The translations under genes were made by a program, and so were the position numbers. A DNA stretch of 64,000 nt from Solirubrobacteraceae bacterium (GTDB taxonomy: Bacteria; Actinomycetota; Thermoleophilia; Solirubrobacterales; Solirubrobacteraceae). The DNA is taken from assembly GCA_030447785.1 (NCBI GenBank), contig JAUJOF010000004.1, forward strand, positions 208,741 through 272,740, written 5' to 3'. Below, in pieces: positions 9,042-17,899 of the stretch. The notes beneath the pieces are model-generated. The model was not told the DNA's origin and made no database searches. It saw only the letters and a program-made list of their open reading frames with translations. The number at the start of each line of letters is the position of its first letter. Position 1 is the first letter of the stretch.

Positions 9042-11645
9042 TCAGGGACCCCAGGCCACGAGGAGCTTCTTGAGCGCACTCGCGACTGCGTTGGTTGCGT
9101 CGACTTCGGGCGCCTCGTGCATGAAGTACTCGGCAATCGTGTGCGCCTCTCCGCGAAACTCGTCGTCGGGCCCGGCAACCTTGACCGCGACGTGGTCGCT
9201 GTTATGGGTGTAGGTCAGCGTGTGTACTGCGCAGCCGCGCATCTCATCTAGGCGTTCCTCGGCGTCCAGGCGCGCGTCGAGGCCACGCCAGCCGACGGTC
9301 TCGACGATCCGCTCGCTGAGGGCCGGACAGACAGCCTCGGCGAGCCCTGCGACCGCTTCCCGCTTCGCCTTGAAGTGGGCGGCGACAGCTGCCGCCAGTG
9401 GCTCGGGCTCGTCGGGAATCGGGCGCGGCCGACCAGATTGCGCCGCCCGCCGCAGCTGCTCGCGCAGGAGCTCCTGCCATGCCCGGACCACGATCCGCAG
9501 CGCGGGCGGCCGCTGTGGGTAGGCGGCAATCACGAGTGCGCGCTCGACCGCGTCCTCGAACTCCTCGACGGCCTCGCAGATGCGACCGTCCCCCTCGTGG
9601 ACCGCGACGTAGAAGCGCTGCTCGCCCGACCACTCCGTTAGCCCGAGCGGCTCGGGCAGCTGCGCCTGTGGCAGCGCAAACTCGGCCAGCAGATGCCGCA
9701 GCAGCATCTGTGCCAACTCGCGCGAGGGCTCGTGCACATCGACGTCGAGCTCGGCCGCCCGGGCGGCTGCAACGGGGTTGTCGCATAGGCGCAAGACCAG
9801 CTCGGGCGTGGCTTTCGGAGTGCCCTGAGCCACGAGGTCGGCGACCAGCTCGTAGCGCTCGTCGAGCGGCTCCGGCAGCGGCGCATGGCCGTCGATGAGG
9901 GCACGAGCAGCGAGGTAGTCGCGGAAGCCGTCGTGCAATAAGCCCAGCTGGACAGCTGCCCCACGTTCATGCACCAGGCCGATCTCGACTAGCGAAGCGA
10001 TGGCACTCTCCGCCGAAACGCCGCCGAGCTCGAAGATGCCGCTCGCGGCCAAGGCGTCGAGCGCCGCCCGCATCGAGGACCGCCACCAATACGCGTCGGC
10101 AGCGAAGCGCTCCTGGGCGACCAGCTCCAGGCAGCAGAGGCCCGCCGCGGCAAGCGCTGCGTCCGGTCGCACGACGCCGGCACGCGCCGCCAAGCCGGAG
10201 ACGAACTCGCCATAGAGCTGCTCCACAGACGCGGGGTCGCGGCCGTGGGCCAGCAGCGACAGTCCCATCCGAAACAAAAGCGGCACCTCGGTCGCGTCGC
10301 CGAGACGGTCCGCGAGCGCCCGCGCCGCCTCTGCGCCGTCCTCCATCACCGCTTCGGCCACTCGCTCGCGCGACTTCCAGTCGAGACCCCGTAGCTCGTA
10401 GATCGGGCTGTCGATCGCGCGCAACTGAGCGGTTCTACGTCCGGTGGCGATCACGCGCACGGGCCAGTCTCGGCGCAGTTCCGCCACGTCCTGCAGCAGA
10501 TCTGCCGCCTCCTCACCGGGGCGCTCGGTCACGCCGTCGAGAAGCACGACAGCGTCGCTCGACGCCAGCACGACGTCCAGGCCACGCGGTCCGATTGGCC
10601 CTTCGAGATGCGCTTCGAGCTCTTGGTGGAGCAACCGGCGGAGGCTTCCGGCGCGGTAGGCGACGAGGTCGGGCGTGATCGGCAGGAGCCCGCTCCCCGC
10701 GGCCTGGACGGCAAGTTCCTGCAGGGCCGTGCTCTTGCCCGCGCCGCCGCGGCCGACCAGCGCCGCGCCTTGGGCCTCGTCGAGCAACTCGACGACACGC
10801 TCGGCCGGCTCGGCCCGCGTCGTTTTCGCCCGCCCTTCGACGAGCAGCAGAGCCGCCTCCGGAGCAACGGGTTCCAGTCCAAGCTCGACCGCCGCGGCGT
10901 CATGCGGCTGGCCGAGCATCGTCTGCCGGTACTGTTCAGCGCGCTCACCACACCAGCCGGCCCCAGCGTCGATGCTGGCCAAGCCAACGCCGATGACCTC
11001 GGCGACCTGCGCGCGCGTCAACCGGCGTAGGTTCCGTTCCCCTTCGCCGGCGGCGGTCGCGATCAGTCGAAAGAGCCGATCGACAATCACCTGCGCGTCA
11101 TCAGCCGAGACCGGCCGGTGGCTGCCCACCAGCCGCAGCATGCGCATCTCCGCTTGAGTGAGCAGAGCCCCGAGCGGCGGGTGCTGCGCCACGACACGCA
11201 CCCGCGCAAGAAGAGCGTAGTCGTCGCCAAGGCCTCTTGTGCGTAGGTAAACCTCTTGGTCGGCGTCGAGGGCCTGACCCTCAGCCAAGCGCCGGAGCGC
11301 CATAACGAGCTTGGTCGCCGCTTGCCGGCCGAGGTGCGCGTCGGTGACGTACTCGAACTGCGCTTGCTCGCTGGCCGGCAGCTGCCGCCAGCGCCTGATC
11401 ACGTCGATGATCTCTTGGGGGCCGACCGGCGTCGCTCGCGACTTGATCTGTGCGACGCGCCGGCGAACGTCTCCGGCGCCGAGGCTCTGGAAGTCGATGA
11501 CGTCGTCATCGCCCTCGATCTCTATCCGCTCGCTGTCGGGATCGTCGAGGAGGTCGAGCGCGGCGTGCAGTGCCGCCGCATGCTGGAAGTTGAACCCACG
11601 GATTGTGTCGGGCCCGCTCATCGTCGGTCGCTGGACCCTACTCAC
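9042..11645 (-). CDS. DUF4297/Cap4-like N-terminal domain fused to a STAND/NACHT-like NTPase (Avs-like)
   Basis: N-term GFNFQHAAALHAALDLLDDPDSERIEIEGDDDVIDF...RRRVAQIKSRA (nuclease-like), Walker A ALVGRGGAGKSTAL, Walker B SDAVVLLDGV, LLHDGFRDYLAARAL STAND-like region. Confidence 0.8.
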   Translation of the reverse strand: MSRVQRPTMSGPDTIRGFNFQHAAALHAALDLLDDPDSERIEIEGDDDVIDFQSLGAGDVRRRVAQIKSRATPVGPQEIIDVIRRWRQLPASEQAQFEYVTDAHLGRQAATKLVMALRRLAEGQALDADQEVYLRTRGLGDDYALLARVRVVAQHPPLGALLTQAEMRMLRLVGSHRPVSADDAQVIVDRLFRLIATAAGEGERNLRRLTRAQVAEVIGVGLASIDAGAGWCGERAEQYRQTMLGQPHDAAAVELGLEPVAPEAALLLVEGRAKTTRAEPAERVVELLDEAQGAALVGRGGAGKSTALQELAVQAAGSGLLPITPDLVAYRAGSLRRLLHQELEAHLEGPIGPRGLDVVLASSDAVVLLDGVTERPGEEAADLLQDVAELRRDWPVRVIATGRRTAQLRAIDSPIYELRGLDWKSRERVAEAVMEDGAEAARALADRLGDATEVPLLFRMGLSLLAHGRDPASVEQLYGEFVSGLAARAGVVRPDAALAAAGLCCLELVAQERFAADAYWWRSSMRAALDALAASGIFELGGVSAESAIASLVEIGLVHERGAAVQLGLLHDGFRDYLAARALIDGHAPLPEPLDERYELVADLVAQGTPKATPELVLRLCDNPVAAARAAELDVDVHEPSRELAQMLLRHLLAEFALPQAQLPEPLGLTEWSGEQRFYVAVHEGDGRICEAVEEFEDAVERALVIAAYPQRPPALRIVVRAWQELLREQLRRAAQSGRPRPIPDEPEPLAAAVAAHFKAKREAVAGLAEAVCPALSERIVETVGWRGLDARLDAEERLDEMRGCAVHTLTYTHNSDHVAVKVAGPDDEFRGEAHTIAEYFMHEAPEVDATNAVASALKKLLVAWGP

Positions 11646-11854
11646 CGTTCATTAGCTGGCGACCACCTCGGAGCGGCGTTAGTCGCGACGCTCTGCACTG
11701 GAAGCGCTTCCGCTGGTCGCGGAGGCTGTTGCGCAAACGTCTGGCGCGTGGCGTCTGGGTGGGAAGGGGGTAGTGAAGGCGAGGGCCAGCGCGGACGGTC
11801 TGTGGCGCCGGGGGAGGCGCTGGCGGGGGTCGGTCAGGCCGCCGGGGGCGCGTG

Positions 11855-11987
11855 GTGTGCCGCCCGAGTTTGAGCAGGTCGTGCGTCGCTGTGGCAGCCG
11901 CCATTTCGATCTTGCCGCAGCTCTGCCGCGGCGTAAGAAGCGGTCGATGCGGCGCTTGAACTTCGTGTCGGCGAAGACTGGTTCCCC
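11855..11987 (-). pseudogene. Remnant of a transposase C-terminus (IS1182-like)
   Basis: VFADTKFKRRIDRFLRRGRAAARSKWRL then, one frame over, TATHDLLKLGRHTTRP. Confidence 0.5.
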
Positions 11988-12033
11988 ACCACATGTGGCG
12001 TGTGAATTCAGGACGGCCGTGATCGGCGAAAGC

Positions 12034-12279
12034 TCAAGTAATGATTCGCGTGAAGCGGTCGCGCTCGACGCGTACCGGTGCCTTCGTCTCCACCCAGAGC
12101 CTCGCGCCGCATGACAGTGGGCGGTCCGGACGGTAGACGATGTCCGAGGGACCATCGATGCTGACGCGGTCAGCGAGGACGTTCTCTCGGTATGTCTTGA
12201 CGGTTATGGGTGGCTCGCGCAGGCCATGCCGGGTGTTGCTCCGAATGACGTGCTGATTCACATGTATTCGCTTCAGCAT
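12034..12279 (-). CDS. Small conserved protein (IHVNQHVIRSN...GPSDIVYRPDRPLSCGARLWVET)
   Basis: Start overlaps the end of the HIT gene by 7 nt. The motif matches a widespread uncharacterised small-protein family known to me from recall. Confidence 0.7.
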   Translation of the reverse strand: MLKRIHVNQHVIRSNTRHGLREPPITVKTYRENVLADRVSIDGPSDIVYRPDRPLSCGARLWVETKAPVRVERDRFTRIIT

Positions 12280-12947
12280 GGGCTGATGACCGGCATCCTG
12301 GCGAACAGGTCGATGGTCGAGTGCATCCGTTCATGTGCCGGATGTGTACGCCAGTTCCATTCAGCGCCGATGGCCAGTGACTCAGCCAATACCTGCCGGA
12401 GCATCTGGGACGGGAAGCCTTTCGTTGTTGTTGCCACCAGTCGCTCTGCTGTAGGCGCTTCGTAGAGCAGGTACTCGCGCGCTGCGATGCGTTCCTGTAG
12501 CTCCTCGACGTGCGTCGGCGCAGGCTCCCAGGCCCCCATCGCGGAGATTCTGCCGATGATTGTCACGTCGGCGGGCACCAGGTGAATGTGGGCGTGATCG
12601 ATCGAGCAAGCGATGCGGTCGCCGGACAGCGAGGAGCCGTGTTCGAAACGATGGACGCCCTGGGCCGTCGTATTCGCGAGGTGCGCCTGGACCTCATCCG
12701 CCAAACGAATCACGTCGGACACCACATCGTCGTCGCCGGCAAGTGAACTCCGCAGGTGCTGCTTTGGGGACACGAGGACATGGCCGCTCGTGAGTGCTCC
12801 GATACTGGGCATGACGACGGCGTTCGCGCTTTCCGCGAGCACCGGGCGACGGAATCGCTCTTCGGGCATGAGCATCAAGACCGCATTGTGCTCCGATTCA
12901 CCGGCGATTTGGGCACAGAAGCTGCAGGGCATGGAGGCAAGTGTCAT
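12273..12947 (-). CDS. HIT-domain protein (histidine triad)
   Basis: SIDHAHIHLVP triad; N-terminal MPCSFCAQIAGE typical of HIT proteins; ATGA overlap with the upstream gene. Confidence 0.88.
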   Translation of the reverse strand: MTLASMPCSFCAQIAGESEHNAVLMLMPEERFRRPVLAESANAVVMPSIGALTSGHVLVSPKQHLRSSLAGDDDVVSDVIRLADEVQAHLANTTAQGVHRFEHGSSLSGDRIACSIDHAHIHLVPADVTIIGRISAMGAWEPAPTHVEELQERIAAREYLLYEAPTAERLVATTTKGFPSQMLRQVLAESLAIGAEWNWRTHPAHERMHSTIDLFARMPVISPC

Positions 12948-14926
12948 TGCAACGTCTCCAGATACGGATCGCTGGTCGTGTCGCGATCTTCTTCATATGC
13001 CGCGAAGGCCTCCGGCGTAACCGTAAGCGACGAGCTCATGGACTCGGCGACAATCACGGCATCGTCCCCGGCGGCCTTGGCGGTGGACCACGGAGCGCGC
13101 TCCCACAGTTTCTCGCTTGCGCGCTTGAGCTCCGAGCGGCCGAAGCGGCCGGTGCTTCGAACCAGCTGCTCGAACGCCGCCTCCGCGTGACGAGGCCGCG
13201 GTGGCTGGGGCTGGAAGGTCTCGAGGATCTTCGCTCGCGCGAACTCGTCAAGTGGCCCCACGGCCACACGGTGGTCAATCCGGCCGGGCCGCTTTACGGC
13301 AGCATCCATCATGCGTACGTGGTTCGTGCAGATGAAGAACAACACCTCCCCGCGATCGTGCAAGTCTTGCAGCTTTGGAAGCATGCTGGCGGTTACGAAG
13401 GCACTGATGTTCCGCGTGGGCTCGGTGCTGCCGGAGGGGCTGCGGTCGCGGAAGAGTTCGTCGCACTCGTCGAAGATGACGACGACACGGCGGAGCCGCT
13501 CGAGGCGGTCGAAGACGGACTGCGCCGAGGCCTCGATAGCTTCGAGGCCCTGCTCGATGAAGGTTCCGGGGCTGAGGAAGACTATCGGCCACTGCAGCGC
13601 GTCGGCGACCGCTTGCACGATCGTGGTCTTCGAGGTCCCGGGTGGTCCGAACAGCAGCACAGACGCCGTCTCGCCTCCCCCCGAGGGCAACTGCCTCGGG
13701 TGCGCGAGAATCGGGTCGACTATGCGCTTCGCGAGGTAGGCGTACACCGGCGATACAGCCTCTGGGTCGCTGTTCGGCGCGAGCTTCGACCAGCGCAGCC
13801 AGCTCGGCCAACGCGCTTCGGCGGGATGCTTGCTTCGGAACGTCTGCAGAATCTCGCGGTTCTGCATCTCGCGACGGAGCTCCTCCCCGGCAAGGAGAAA
13901 CTGCAGCGCGATGGCGGACGTCCACGACTCGATGCGCGGCTGCTGGTAGGGATGGTCGGACGCCCATCCCTGCAGGTCGTCGACGCGCAGCAAGGATCGC
14001 TCGGCGAAGGTGGCTGCGTGCCCGACAGCAGAGGTGATGCGGTTGATCGCGTCGTGGTGGGCGGAGGAGCTCCGGGTCAGGAGCTTAGGAAGCGTCACGG
14101 TGACGACCCAGGCGACCTCGTACGTCGAGATCTCCAGCCGGCTGGGTTCTGACTGCACCACACGGCCGAGCGGCCAGCTGCCGCCCTGGTCCTGGCCGGC
14201 GGCGGCCGCATCCAGCGCCGCAAGAGCCATCCGATCCTCGCGGGGCCCCTCAGCCGAGCTGAGCACGGCAGCGCAGAAAGCAAGCGCGACGGATTCGCCG
14301 GGGCTGATGAGGGACATGTGGTGCTTGGCGATTAGAACTCGGGCCTGCCGCTCGGCGGACGCCACGATGTTGGTTCTAAGCTTTTCCGCCTCTCCCTTGG
14401 CGGTTCCGTCGAGGTACGACTCGGCGGCTAAGAGAGCCCGCATGATGTGCTCCTGCACGAACGGGTGGACCGAGTCGAGCTGCGTCAGCGACAGACAAGC
14501 CGTGAGCGCCCGGACGGTGTCCGAGACCCTCGCCTTGGCGTCCTCGGCTGCGTCGAGCCCGGACTGGGCAACGCGGGCGATCGCCAGGGTGAGGAGCGCC
14601 AGCGTGAACGGCGGGTAGTTGAGATCCGACGCGTCAAGGGCCTCATGAGGTCCCGTGTCGACCACGACGCGCGCTGCCTCCTGCAGGCTCGTTCGAGCGG
14701 CTTCGTCGAACAATTCGGGGTTGCTTTGTGCTGCGCCGAGCATGACCTCAGTGCATCGAAAGGTCACGGTGGGGCGGATTTGCTCCGGGTTGTCAGTCGA
14801 GGCACGCAGGAACGTGTTGTCTCTCCAAAGCCACAGCACCCCCTTGGTGGCGGCCTGCGCGACCGCGGGTAGCTCCGCGAACGGCGGTTCCAGAGTGGTG
14901 TAGGCCGTTTGGTTCAATCCGTTCAT
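12944..14926 (-). CDS. AAA+ ATPase with a ~400-aa N-terminal domain carrying a QW-like motif (possible alpha/alpha toroid)
   Basis: Walker A LLFGPPGTSKTTIV, Walker B VVVIFDECDELF, FICTNH sensor, KRPGRID arginine finger region; N-terminal GQDQGGSWPLGRV. Confidence 0.9.
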   Translation of the reverse strand: MNGLNQTAYTTLEPPFAELPAVAQAATKGVLWLWRDNTFLRASTDNPEQIRPTVTFRCTEVMLGAAQSNPELFDEAARTSLQEAARVVVDTGPHEALDASDLNYPPFTLALLTLAIARVAQSGLDAAEDAKARVSDTVRALTACLSLTQLDSVHPFVQEHIMRALLAAESYLDGTAKGEAEKLRTNIVASAERQARVLIAKHHMSLISPGESVALAFCAAVLSSAEGPREDRMALAALDAAAAGQDQGGSWPLGRVVQSEPSRLEISTYEVAWVVTVTLPKLLTRSSSAHHDAINRITSAVGHAATFAERSLLRVDDLQGWASDHPYQQPRIESWTSAIALQFLLAGEELRREMQNREILQTFRSKHPAEARWPSWLRWSKLAPNSDPEAVSPVYAYLAKRIVDPILAHPRQLPSGGGETASVLLFGPPGTSKTTIVQAVADALQWPIVFLSPGTFIEQGLEAIEASAQSVFDRLERLRRVVVIFDECDELFRDRSPSGSTEPTRNISAFVTASMLPKLQDLHDRGEVLFFICTNHVRMMDAAVKRPGRIDHRVAVGPLDEFARAKILETFQPQPPRPRHAEAAFEQLVRSTGRFGRSELKRASEKLWERAPWSTAKAAGDDAVIVAESMSSSLTVTPEAFAAYEEDRDTTSDPYLETLQ

Positions 14927-17415
14927 GTTGGCTCCACTGCCAAGCTCAACTGTCCAACAGGCATTGGCGGCTCGACCTCCTCGACTTTTATCTCGAGGCG
15001 AGATCCGATATAGGTAAAGGTGATACGTGCGTCACCGACGCGTGTATCGTATTGCCGCAAGGGGACGGCCCTCGTAAGCGGAGGTACTAGGGGTACGCGG
15101 AAGGTCATCGCGTGGTCGTTCACGCGCTCGAACTCGACGGGGGTCTCCGTCGAAGGCGGCAGCGACCTCTCTCCCGGGGAACCCGCGCCGAAGAGCGCGG
15201 ACGCCTCACGGTCGTCAGTGACTGCAGTATCGCTGACGCCCGCCGCCTCGAGGTACGCCAGCGTCGAGAACGTGCCCCGGGCCGCCGCCTTTGCTTTGCG
15301 TGTGCTGGATACCGAGGCTTCGGAGATCCGCGCGCGTGCTTGAAGTGCTGACAAGACTTCGAAGAGGTCGGCCAGTTCATCGACGAGCCTGTCGTCGTCG
15401 GCCTGCAGCACCTCGTAGGCCTCCTCCAAGAGCTTATGACGCAGGAGCGCTCCCGCCTCAGCCTCCGTTGCGTGGAAAACCCGGACGGCCGAGCCACCGC
15501 GCCGGGCGATCGCGGGTATCTCGTCTCGTACGAGCTTGTTGTAGTCGTACCGTGGCGGGTCGGGTTCGTCTGCGCCCACCGGCACGACGGTCGCACCGGC
15601 TGATCGGAGAAGGAAAAACGGGTGACCGAGCACACTGCCTTCGAAATAGATCGGAGTGCCGGCGTCGGCAGCCTTTCGGCCCACGTGGATGAGGAAGTCG
15701 GGATCCCGCCGAACCTCGACTGCGGGCATGAGGTGGACGCCGGCAATGTCGCCGGGCAAGGACGGCGGCACGTCGTCGGGACGTGAGATGGTCATGATGC
15801 GGCGTCCCGGCACCGACCGGATCGGCGCGCCGGCCGTCGGCACCTGGTGGTCCGTGAAATGCCAGGGCATCATGGCGGAGGCTCCTCGCCGGCCGTCGAT
15901 CCGCGCGAGGACCATGAGCTGGACCTCGTGCTGAAGGTGCTCGGCCAGACGCCGGGCCCAGCTGGACGCCGTCGTTACCTCCTCTCGGTTCAGGACGTGG
16001 CCCCAGTCATACGGTTCCGGGACCGACGCGAACTGCCAGCCCGTTGCAGGCTCGTAGGTCAAGCAGGTGCCCTTGTACTCCTGGCGCTCAATCAGGCGAC
16101 CCCGAACGACGTCGTGGAACCAAGTGTCGTGTGGAAGGAGACCGATGCCGTCGGGGAAGCCCCAAAGTGCGTCGACGCGGATCCGCTGTGCGCCAGGCTT
16201 GGCATGGACCATGATGCTCGCCCGAGCCGGGATGAGGTAGGCGGGCAAGAAGGCCCAGTCGTCGTCCGACAAGCCATTCCCGGCGAACGCGGTCGCCTGA
16301 GCCCGCATGAACTCCAATGCCGCGCCGGGGTCAGTCAGTGGGTCGCTCGTCGGCAAAGAGAGCGACTCCGCTCCGCTCCCGAGGCGGACGTCGCAACGGA
16401 TGACTACGGGCCAGTCTGTTGCCAAGAGTCTGGCGAGGTCCTGACGAACGCCAAGACAACTCGCCCGCTCATCGGATCGGTAGCGGGACCCTTCAAGCAG
16501 GAAGATCGTCGCAGTGGGCATCTGGAGCGCGTCGAAAGTCACCGGTCGCCGCGACTTGCACCAGTCGCTCACCGTCGACGCCTGTACCGGCTCGATGACT
16601 CTGAGGTCAAGAACGTCGGCCCTGGGCACGTATCGGGACTCTTGGCGACCGAGGTAGGCGCTTAGGGCCTGGTTTACGACCGGCGCCAGCTCGTCGCGCT
16701 GTACGACCCACACCCGTTCACCATCCCAGACCCACTCGCACAGATAGCGCGCCGTGGGCTCGGTGAAGCGGTGCGAGACGGTGCGAAGGGCGCTTGCGAC
16801 TTCTGCTTCCGACGATGCTTCCAGCGACCTTCTTGTTGTGCCGTTGCGGCTGTCGAGGGTGTAGGGGGAGCCGAAGCGCTCACCGTACGCGTCGAGGTCT
16901 TCGCCCATCCACACGGTCCGCCGCGACGTCACCCGCCGCTCGTTCGACAGATGGCCGCCGCGGACCCGGTTGACCGAGAGCTGCGCGATCGCGCATAGGC
17001 CGTCTCTGTCAACATCCGGTTGCGAAAGGACGCTGTCGATCGCGCTGCTCAGATCGGTCCAGTCCGCTGCAGCGAGGAACGACTCGTATGCGCCTCGCCG
17101 CTGATGCGAGGCCTCGGCAGGGGCGTTCGAGCGCACGAGGATCCCGTTGCTCCAGGACGCCTCGCGGCTCCGACGCAGCAACTCATGCAGGGCGCCTTGC
17201 GCCGGGGCGGCGAGTGTGGCTAAAGCTGCCGCTGCGCTGCCGGTTTGGCGCCACAAGGCTGTGAACCACGTCGGGAGCACGACGAAGGGCGGCGTCCAAT
17301 CTCGTGGAATCGCCAAGAGGCCGACGGCCTTTCCACCGATGACCTCGGGGGAGCCGCAGGCGGAGATCCCATCCCATGACGGCAGCAGCTGTGCGTCCTC
17401 AGTCATCCCTCCCAT
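14923..17415 (-). CDS. PPDK/PEP-synthase-like ATP-binding domain + swivelling-domain-like + MazG-like NTP pyrophosphohydrolase fusion
   Basis: IGGKAVGLLAIPRDWTPPFVVLPTWF; ILVRSNAPAEASHQRRGAYESFL; RVDALWGFPDGIGLLPHDTWF; GTPIYFEGSVLGHPFFLLRSAGATVVPVG; YNKLVRDEIPAIARRGG...LLRHKLLEEAYEVLQADDDRLVDELADLFEVLSAL. Confidence 0.8.
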   Translation of the reverse strand: MGGMTEDAQLLPSWDGISACGSPEVIGGKAVGLLAIPRDWTPPFVVLPTWFTALWRQTGSAAAALATLAAPAQGALHELLRRSREASWSNGILVRSNAPAEASHQRRGAYESFLAAADWTDLSSAIDSVLSQPDVDRDGLCAIAQLSVNRVRGGHLSNERRVTSRRTVWMGEDLDAYGERFGSPYTLDSRNGTTRRSLEASSEAEVASALRTVSHRFTEPTARYLCEWVWDGERVWVVQRDELAPVVNQALSAYLGRQESRYVPRADVLDLRVIEPVQASTVSDWCKSRRPVTFDALQMPTATIFLLEGSRYRSDERASCLGVRQDLARLLATDWPVVIRCDVRLGSGAESLSLPTSDPLTDPGAALEFMRAQATAFAGNGLSDDDWAFLPAYLIPARASIMVHAKPGAQRIRVDALWGFPDGIGLLPHDTWFHDVVRGRLIERQEYKGTCLTYEPATGWQFASVPEPYDWGHVLNREEVTTASSWARRLAEHLQHEVQLMVLARIDGRRGASAMMPWHFTDHQVPTAGAPIRSVPGRRIMTISRPDDVPPSLPGDIAGVHLMPAVEVRRDPDFLIHVGRKAADAGTPIYFEGSVLGHPFFLLRSAGATVVPVGADEPDPPRYDYNKLVRDEIPAIARRGGSAVRVFHATEAEAGALLRHKLLEEAYEVLQADDDRLVDELADLFEVLSALQARARISEASVSSTRKAKAAARGTFSTLAYLEAAGVSDTAVTDDREASALFGAGSPGERSLPPSTETPVEFERVNDHAMTFRVPLVPPLTRAVPLRQYDTRVGDARITFTYIGSRLEIKVEEVEPPMPVGQLSLAVEPT

Positions 17416-17899
17416 AATGCATCAGCGACCGGCACCTACCCAGCTTTTTTCGGGTGCTCGGGACGCTGGCGCGCCTTCGAGCGTACCGCCGTCGAAGACT
17501 GCTGGCTGCGCCGCCCGTGACCGTAGCGGCCCGTCCCCAGGTTCGTGCTCCGCTCAGAATTTCTGACTACGACGAGGCGCCAAGCACCCAACACGGGCTT
17601 GTGCTTTCGCGTGGACGTGAGCGTGTCAGCGATCACGCCCGATAGGAGGAGCAAAACGACAGCCGGCGTCGGGAACTCCCTGCCGGAGGCTGCCAAGAGC
17701 CGCGTCCTCTCCCTCATGCCCCCATTCAATGACGCATTCAACGGTCGCGCGGGGCGGCTGCCGCTCGGCCCCGCTCCTGAGCCGGTTTTGCCGTCCTCCG
17801 CGTTCCCGACCACCCGCCCCCACCATGTACTTCGTAGCGATGGCGAGGTCGGGTGGTCGGGAACACTCCGGAGGCAGGGTCAGGACGGGGCCGAGCGGC

